A DNA stretch of 54,480 bases from Citrobacter youngae (lineage in GTDB: Bacteria; Pseudomonadota; Gammaproteobacteria; Enterobacterales; Enterobacteriaceae): NCBI RefSeq assembly GCF_003818115.1, contig NZ_RPOI01000022.1:1-54480 (forward strand), written 5' to 3'. A program made the translations under genes and the position numbers. Of the stretch, positions 50,659 through 54,480 are shown piece by piece (the stretch's first letter is position 1; each line of letters begins with the position of its first letter). The notes below the pieces were generated by a model. It was not told the DNA's origin. It saw only the letters and a program-made list of their open reading frames with translations, and did not search any database.

Positions 50659-51919
50659 TTGTTTTTAATCCTTTATTTTTGACAAATACGAATACCAGAC
50701 AGCTGGAAACAATCGCAATAGCACCAGCCAGATAGAATGCGTAATCATATTTACCGCTGAACTGAACAATAAATCCGGTGACCAGAGGGCCAATGATTCC
50801 GGAGATATTTGCCAGCCCATGCATGGCGCCACCGACGCTACCCACTTTATCTTTGTGTACGACATCCTGAATAACTGCCCAATAAATAGGTCCAGTTAAA
50901 TACAACAGGAATAACGAGACTGACATCAATCCAACGGCACTGCCGATAGTGGTAACTGTTCCAGAAACCGCCACACAGATTGCCGCTCCAGCCAGGCAAA
51001 CACCGAGAATGAGACGGCGAGAAAGCAGGGCATTGCCCGTTACCCGATAGATAAAGTCAGAGCATACGCCACCCAATACCATGCCGATTGCACCAATCAC
51101 CCAGGGGATCACCGTTGCAATGCTGATTTCTTTAATATCAAGGTGTAGCGAGTGGTTCAGATAGCTTGGGAACCAGGTCAGGAAGAAAAAGAGTATGTAG
51201 TTATAGCTAAAGAAGGCCAGCGTCGTTGCCCACACCATCGGCTGCTTCATGTAGTATCCGAGAGAAGGCATCGCTTTACCGTCATCCGCTAAAATGATGT
51301 CATCATGGTTTTCAAAATCGACACGTTCTTCCGGGGCGAGGTGTTTACTTTTTGAAGGTTTATCACTGGCAATGAAATACCAAAGTAATACCCAGGCTAA
51401 ACCAAACAGGAAAATAATACCGAACGCCGGACGCCAGCCTAATGAAAGAGCCAGCAGGCCAACTACCGGACCGGAAATTGCGCCACCCAACGGCGAGCCA
51501 GCGCTGAAAATACCGATGGCAGTGGCAGATTCTTTACGCGAAATCCAGTTATTGATAATTTTATTACCTGCAGCACTGACCGGCCCTTCAGCCATGCCGA
51601 ATAATACGCGGACAGCCAGCATAGTCCATAATCCAGTAACCAGACTGGTCATCCCACAAAATACTGACCAGAGTAACGCGGCGACCAGAAATACTGTTTT
51701 GGGACCAAATCGGTCACTGGCCCAGCCACCGATAAAGTTAAACAGTGCATAACCAACAAAGAATGCGCTGAATATCATACCCATCTCAGCAGCATTGAAT
51801 CCTAATTCCTTTTCGATGAGTGGAGCGGTGATCGACAATGCTGAACGATCCATATAGTTAAGCATGTAAACTATAAAAAGAAGAAAAACGATAAGCCATC
51901 CCATTGTTTTTCTTTTCAT
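50630..51919 (-). CDS. MFS anion:cation symporter, hexonate/hexuronate type
   Basis: This is a 429-residue twelve-span inner-membrane transporter of the ACS (ExuT/LgoT-like) branch of MFS. LNYMDRSALSITAP near 15-28 and GGWASDRFGPK (loop 2-3) are typical of this family, which imports organic anions. ATG follows AGAGGATATATC. It is the first gene of the minus-strand operon and lies behind a TGGTC/GACCA palindrome. The likely substrate is a hexonate such as L-gulonate. Confidence 0.88.
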   Translation of the reverse strand: MKRKTMGWLIVFLLFIVYMLNYMDRSALSITAPLIEKELGFNAAEMGMIFSAFFVGYALFNFIGGWASDRFGPKTVFLVAALLWSVFCGMTSLVTGLWTMLAVRVLFGMAEGPVSAAGNKIINNWISRKESATAIGIFSAGSPLGGAISGPVVGLLALSLGWRPAFGIIFLFGLAWVLLWYFIASDKPSKSKHLAPEERVDFENHDDIILADDGKAMPSLGYYMKQPMVWATTLAFFSYNYILFFFLTWFPSYLNHSLHLDIKEISIATVIPWVIGAIGMVLGGVCSDFIYRVTGNALLSRRLILGVCLAGAAICVAVSGTVTTIGSAVGLMSVSLFLLYLTGPIYWAVIQDVVHKDKVGSVGGAMHGLANISGIIGPLVTGFIVQFSGKYDYAFYLAGAIAIVSSCLVFVFVKNKGLKTNESQSCLHQ

Positions 51920-51932
51920 GATATATCCTCTT

Positions 51933-51959
51933 ATTGTGGTCTAGCGGCCTGACCACAAT
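51933..51959. promoter_or_regulatory. Candidate GntR operator before the MFS operon
   Basis: A perfect 9-bp inverted repeat ATTGTGGTC-N9-GACCACAAT begins 14 nt before the MFS start codon. TGGTC/GACCA half-sites are usual for FadR-subfamily GntR regulators, but the spacing is wider than in FadR. It could also fold as a leader hairpin next to the ribosome binding site. Confidence 0.6.
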
Positions 51960-51970
51960 ATTTAAAACCT

Positions 51971-52016
51971 ATTTTAAGATCACCATTCTTTTGATGCGAA
52001 TGTGATCAACATAACG
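51971..52016 (-). promoter_or_regulatory. Putative CRP-dependent promoter of the MFS operon
   Basis: A CRP-like site (TGTGA-N6-TAACG on the plus strand, 52001-52016, about 8 of 10 key bases) is centred some 43 nt before the start predicted from a TAAAAT -10 box (51976-51971, minus strand). This is class II geometry, expected for a sugar-acid operon. Confidence 0.4.
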
Positions 52017-52378
52017 AAAAATTAGTGCTTTAAATAATCACGATCAAATGTGTGTTAGCGTATCTTTATGAATTTTAAGGTTTTTGTTGTGAGCGGTAAA
52101 ATTTAGGATAAAAGCGAACTTGGTATTCAACACCTATTTTGGATGGATATTGCAATAGCGTCGTACAGGGAGAACGGCGAACGTTCAGCGCAAATCAGGC
52201 GGCTACGTACAGTCACAGTGGTATCCCACCCGCTGAGAACAGAAAAATGGCTCATAACGACCTCATTTTGTAATTATTCATTAACATTTGGGCTACATGT
52301 CACAGAATCAACGACGAGACTAAAAGTCGCTTTGACACGCTTTGGGTTACCTTCTAGAGTGGAAAAATACAGATTTTA
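52017..52378. other. AT-rich divergent region without a supported gene
   Basis: This gap lies between the hexonate operon and the next sugar operon. A 78-codon open frame at 52143-52379 has no recognisable product and no convincing ribosome binding site. Because a strong terminator follows it, a small RNA or long leader is possible. Confidence 0.45.
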
Positions 52379-52427
52379 GATAAGAGACTATCTGTGAAAT
52401 TAAGATGGTCTCTTATTGCATTTTTTT
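52379..52427 (+). terminator. Strong terminator or attenuator before the final operon
   Basis: A 14-bp stem (ATAAGAGAC plus TATCT paired with AGATG plus GTCTCTTAT; one G-U pair) with a 9-nt loop is followed by TTGCATTTTTTT. It sits 44 nt before the MFS start at 52471 and has no gene upstream on the same strand to terminate. Confidence 0.8.
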
Positions 52428-52470
52428 AGCTAATGGCGACCTTCTTCCGAATATTATGAAGGGGAAAGCC

Positions 52471-53946
52471 ATGTCCGCATGTTCATTCTCAAATCCGATA
52501 AAAATCCGCGGTGTAGATGATGTCATTAATTGCATCGATGCCAGGGGAAAAATCAGTGGCAGAGCTGGTGTTATTTGGTGGTTGGCACTAGGCGGCCTTT
52601 TTCTTGATGCTTTTTCAAATTCAGCTCTCAGTGCTGGATTAAACCCAATGACCCGCAATTTAAATCTTACTGCGACCGAAGTTGCACTACTTACCTCATT
52701 TTCATCCTGGGTCGCCATATTATTTAACCCGATTGGCGGCTGGATAGCCGATCGCTGGGGTCGTGTGCCACCGCTGATCATTGCCAAAATAATGGCGGTG
52801 ATTGGTGCTTTGTTGGTGATGTCATCCTCCAGTTTTAGCACGATAATCGTGGGTCGCTTCTTTGTTGGCGTCTCTTACGGGATGGACTTTGCTGTGGCAA
52901 TGGCCATGCTGGCAGAGTTCACGCCTGTGAAACTCAAAAGCCGTCTAAATACCTGGCAGGGTGTCTGGTATGTTGCCGTTTGTTTAAATTTGGTATTAGC
53001 GCTGATGTTTTACTCATGGGACGTAGGTGATGCCATCTGGCGTTATTCCATTGCTGTAACGGCGTTATGTGGAATCATCGTTCTGTTTTTCCAGTTCCGT
53101 TATTTAGTGGAAAGCCCGGTTTGGCTAGCAAGGAAATCCCGATTACCTGAAGCTATCGTTGCCATGAATAAAATATATGGTGAACAGTTTATTCTGGCGC
53201 CGAAAGCAGAACAGAAACCCGTTATTGGTCAGGCTGAAAAAGGCGCAAGAAATGTGCTGTTAATATTCCGTGGCGTCTATTTACCACGTACGATTCTGGC
53301 TTCGACCGTTCAAATCTGTCAGTCAATCCAATATTTCGGTGTGGGCTGGTATTTACCGGTTATTAGTGCTGCGATGTTTGGTAAAAATTTTGTTTACGCA
53401 ACCTTATGTTCACTATTTTTTAACGTTTTCGGTATCGTCGGCGGTTTCTTATCTCCCGCGATTGGCCGCCGTCTGGGATTGCGCCGCTCCTCGGCGATCG
53501 GTTTTGCCGTGGCCTTCCTCGTGCTACTCACGCTGGGTCTGTTCAGTGACACTATGCCACTTTGGGCCTCTTTGCTGGTCCCTGCACTGTTTATTCTTTG
53601 CCACTCTGGCGGACCTGGTGCAAACGGGAAAAGCCTGTCGTCACTCTCTTTTCGCAGTGAACTGCGGGCTGGCGCGAACGGCGTGGTCGGTGCGCTCGGG
53701 GCAATAGGTGCGGCGCTCGGGCTGTTTATTTTCCCGGTATTCCGTGATTTGTATGGCCTGCAAACGACCTTCCTGATCATGTCTGCCGTGCCGCTGTTTG
53801 CGAGCATTATCTGTTTTGTTATTCCGTGGGACCCCACTCGCACCACTATTCAGCCGGATAACGAGCCAGGTGCGCCGCAGTTCGAATCACCCCATTCACC
53901 TTATCCAGAGTCGATGACCCCAGAATCAAACAGGAGTACGAAATGA
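52471..53946 (+). CDS. MFS sugar/polyol permease
   Basis: This is a 491-residue twelve-span MFS transporter. I choose ATG 52471 (MSACSFSNP) because AAGGGGA lies 7 nt upstream; longer frames would overlap the terminator. GGWIADRWGRVPP (loop 2-3) and the ESPVWLARK sequence after segment 6 point to the sugar-porter type. The C-terminal tail is Pro/Ser rich. Its stop overlaps the kinase start as ATGA, so substrate uptake and phosphorylation are coupled. The sugar or polyol is unknown. Confidence 0.85.
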   Translation: MSACSFSNPIKIRGVDDVINCIDARGKISGRAGVIWWLALGGLFLDAFSNSALSAGLNPMTRNLNLTATEVALLTSFSSWVAILFNPIGGWIADRWGRVPPLIIAKIMAVIGALLVMSSSSFSTIIVGRFFVGVSYGMDFAVAMAMLAEFTPVKLKSRLNTWQGVWYVAVCLNLVLALMFYSWDVGDAIWRYSIAVTALCGIIVLFFQFRYLVESPVWLARKSRLPEAIVAMNKIYGEQFILAPKAEQKPVIGQAEKGARNVLLIFRGVYLPRTILASTVQICQSIQYFGVGWYLPVISAAMFGKNFVYATLCSLFFNVFGIVGGFLSPAIGRRLGLRRSSAIGFAVAFLVLLTLGLFSDTMPLWASLLVPALFILCHSGGPGANGKSLSSLSFRSELRAGANGVVGALGAIGAALGLFIFPVFRDLYGLQTTFLIMSAVPLFASIICFVIPWDPTRTTIQPDNEPGAPQFESPHSPYPESMTPESNRSTK

Positions 53947-54480
53947 GTGAATACGAAGATGTCATTCTGGCTATCGATGAAGGTACATCGGGGACCCGTG
54001 CGGCAGTTGTTGCACAAAATAGCCAGGTTCACTGCCTGGAATACCAGCCGCTTCAGGTCAGCAGTCTGCGTCATGGTGTGGTGGAACAAGATGCTGATGA
54101 GGTCTTGCAGGCCACTATTGAGGTTTGTCGCAAAGCGATAGCTAACGCGCAATGCAACAAGATGCGCATTGTGGCGCTGGCGATTGCGACCCAACGCTCA
54201 ACGGCAGTGCTGTGGGATGCGCAAACGGGTAAGGCATTAACTCCGGCGATGGTATGGCAGGATGCGCGTTTCACGGATGAACTGGCCCAGTTAGCCCCTG
54301 AATGGGATGCAAAACTGCTGCCGCGGATTGGGCGACCGGTTGGGATACGCTCTCCTTATCTTTGGGCGTCGCGCCATCTTGCCAATACGCCTGCGGTGGC
54401 GAAGGCGTATCAGGCTGGAACGCTGGTCTTTGGTACCGTTGATAGCTGGTTGCTTTGGCATTTGGCGCAGGAGAAAAAAA
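53943..54480 (+). CDS. FGGY-family carbohydrate kinase (partial, runs off window)
   Basis: The first 179 codons of a sugar kinase are present with no stop before the window end. The N-terminal phosphate-binding motif AIDEGTSGTRAAV (10-22), the IATQRSTAVLWD strand and FGTVDSWLLWHL near the end match the FGGY N-domain, closest in pattern to glycerol-kinase-like members. It is translationally coupled to the upstream permease through ATGA. The substrate cannot be read from this part. Confidence 0.88.
   Translation, partial: MSEYEDVILAIDEGTSGTRAAVVAQNSQVHCLEYQPLQVSSLRHGVVEQDADEVLQATIEVCRKAIANAQCNKMRIVALAIATQRSTAVLWDAQTGKALTPAMVWQDARFTDELAQLAPEWDAKLLPRIGRPVGIRSPYLWASRHLANTPAVAKAYQAGTLVFGTVDSWLLWHLAQEKK

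Noticed and set aside
52143-52379. 78-codon open frame upstream of the final terminator
   Set aside because: It shows no family resemblance and no credible ribosome binding site; it is kept only as part of an unexplained region.

Overview
The window is chromosomal DNA from a member of the Enterobacteriaceae, most likely the Citrobacter freundii group. Gene order and protein sequences follow the E. coli/Salmonella dpp-yhj-gor-pitA segment. A 398-residue methionine gamma-lyase very close to the C. freundii enzyme sits next to dppF, and the lineage-variable blocks (bcs cellulose genes, acid-fitness island) are absent from their usual places. Species assignment is inference from remembered sequences, not a search.

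Layout. 1-51: the last 19 nt of a tRNA-Pro (proK) joined to unrelated DNA, as expected at one end of an element integrated in that tRNA. 794-6494: the dipeptide ABC transporter dppABCDF. 6671-10660: an ACT/AAA+ sigma-54 activator, a permease with a broken reading frame and methionine gamma-lyase behind a near-perfect sigma-54 promoter. 10832-11133: an Ldr/Rdl type I toxin-antitoxin locus. 11281-26142: pdeK, dctA, yhjJ, kdgK, pdeH (with a sigma-28 promoter), yhjG, yhjE, yhjD, a yhjC-like LysR regulator with a divergent SDR enzyme, and yhjB. 26161-28513: a degenerate small lysozyme-like protein and a membrane protein of the STY4199/HEPN-like family. 28552-32083: treF and the triheme peroxidase ccp (FNR site). 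32099-32537: a DinQ/Agr type I toxin locus with a LexA box. 32556-46024: gor, rlmJ, prlC, rsmJ (ERIC element between the last two), an FAD oxidoreductase with a divergent Rrf2 Fe-S regulator, dtpB, uspA, uspB, pitA, yhiN.

46168-51919 is an accessory hexonate catabolic cluster: GntR regulator, mannonate oxidoreductase (UxuB/YdfI type), mannonate dehydratase (UxuA), zinc alcohol dehydrogenase (LgoD/RspB type) and an anion-type MFS transporter. The enzymes would carry an L-gulonate-like hexonate through D-fructuronate and D-mannonate to 2-keto-3-deoxygluconate, the substrate of KdgK encoded 30 kb away. 52471-54480 starts a second sugar cluster, an MFS permease overlapping an FGGY kinase that runs off the window.

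Recognisable regulatory elements include sigma-54 (megL), sigma-28 (pdeH), sigma-32 (prlC), sigma-S-like (uspB), FNR (ccp), LexA (dinQ), KdgR (kdgK) and GcvB (dppA) sites. REP elements lie in many intergenic gaps. The less ordinary items are the split permease, the regulator lacking its Walker B glutamate, the tRNA fragment at the left edge, two type I toxin loci, and palindromes and terminators inside the hexonate cluster and before the final operon.
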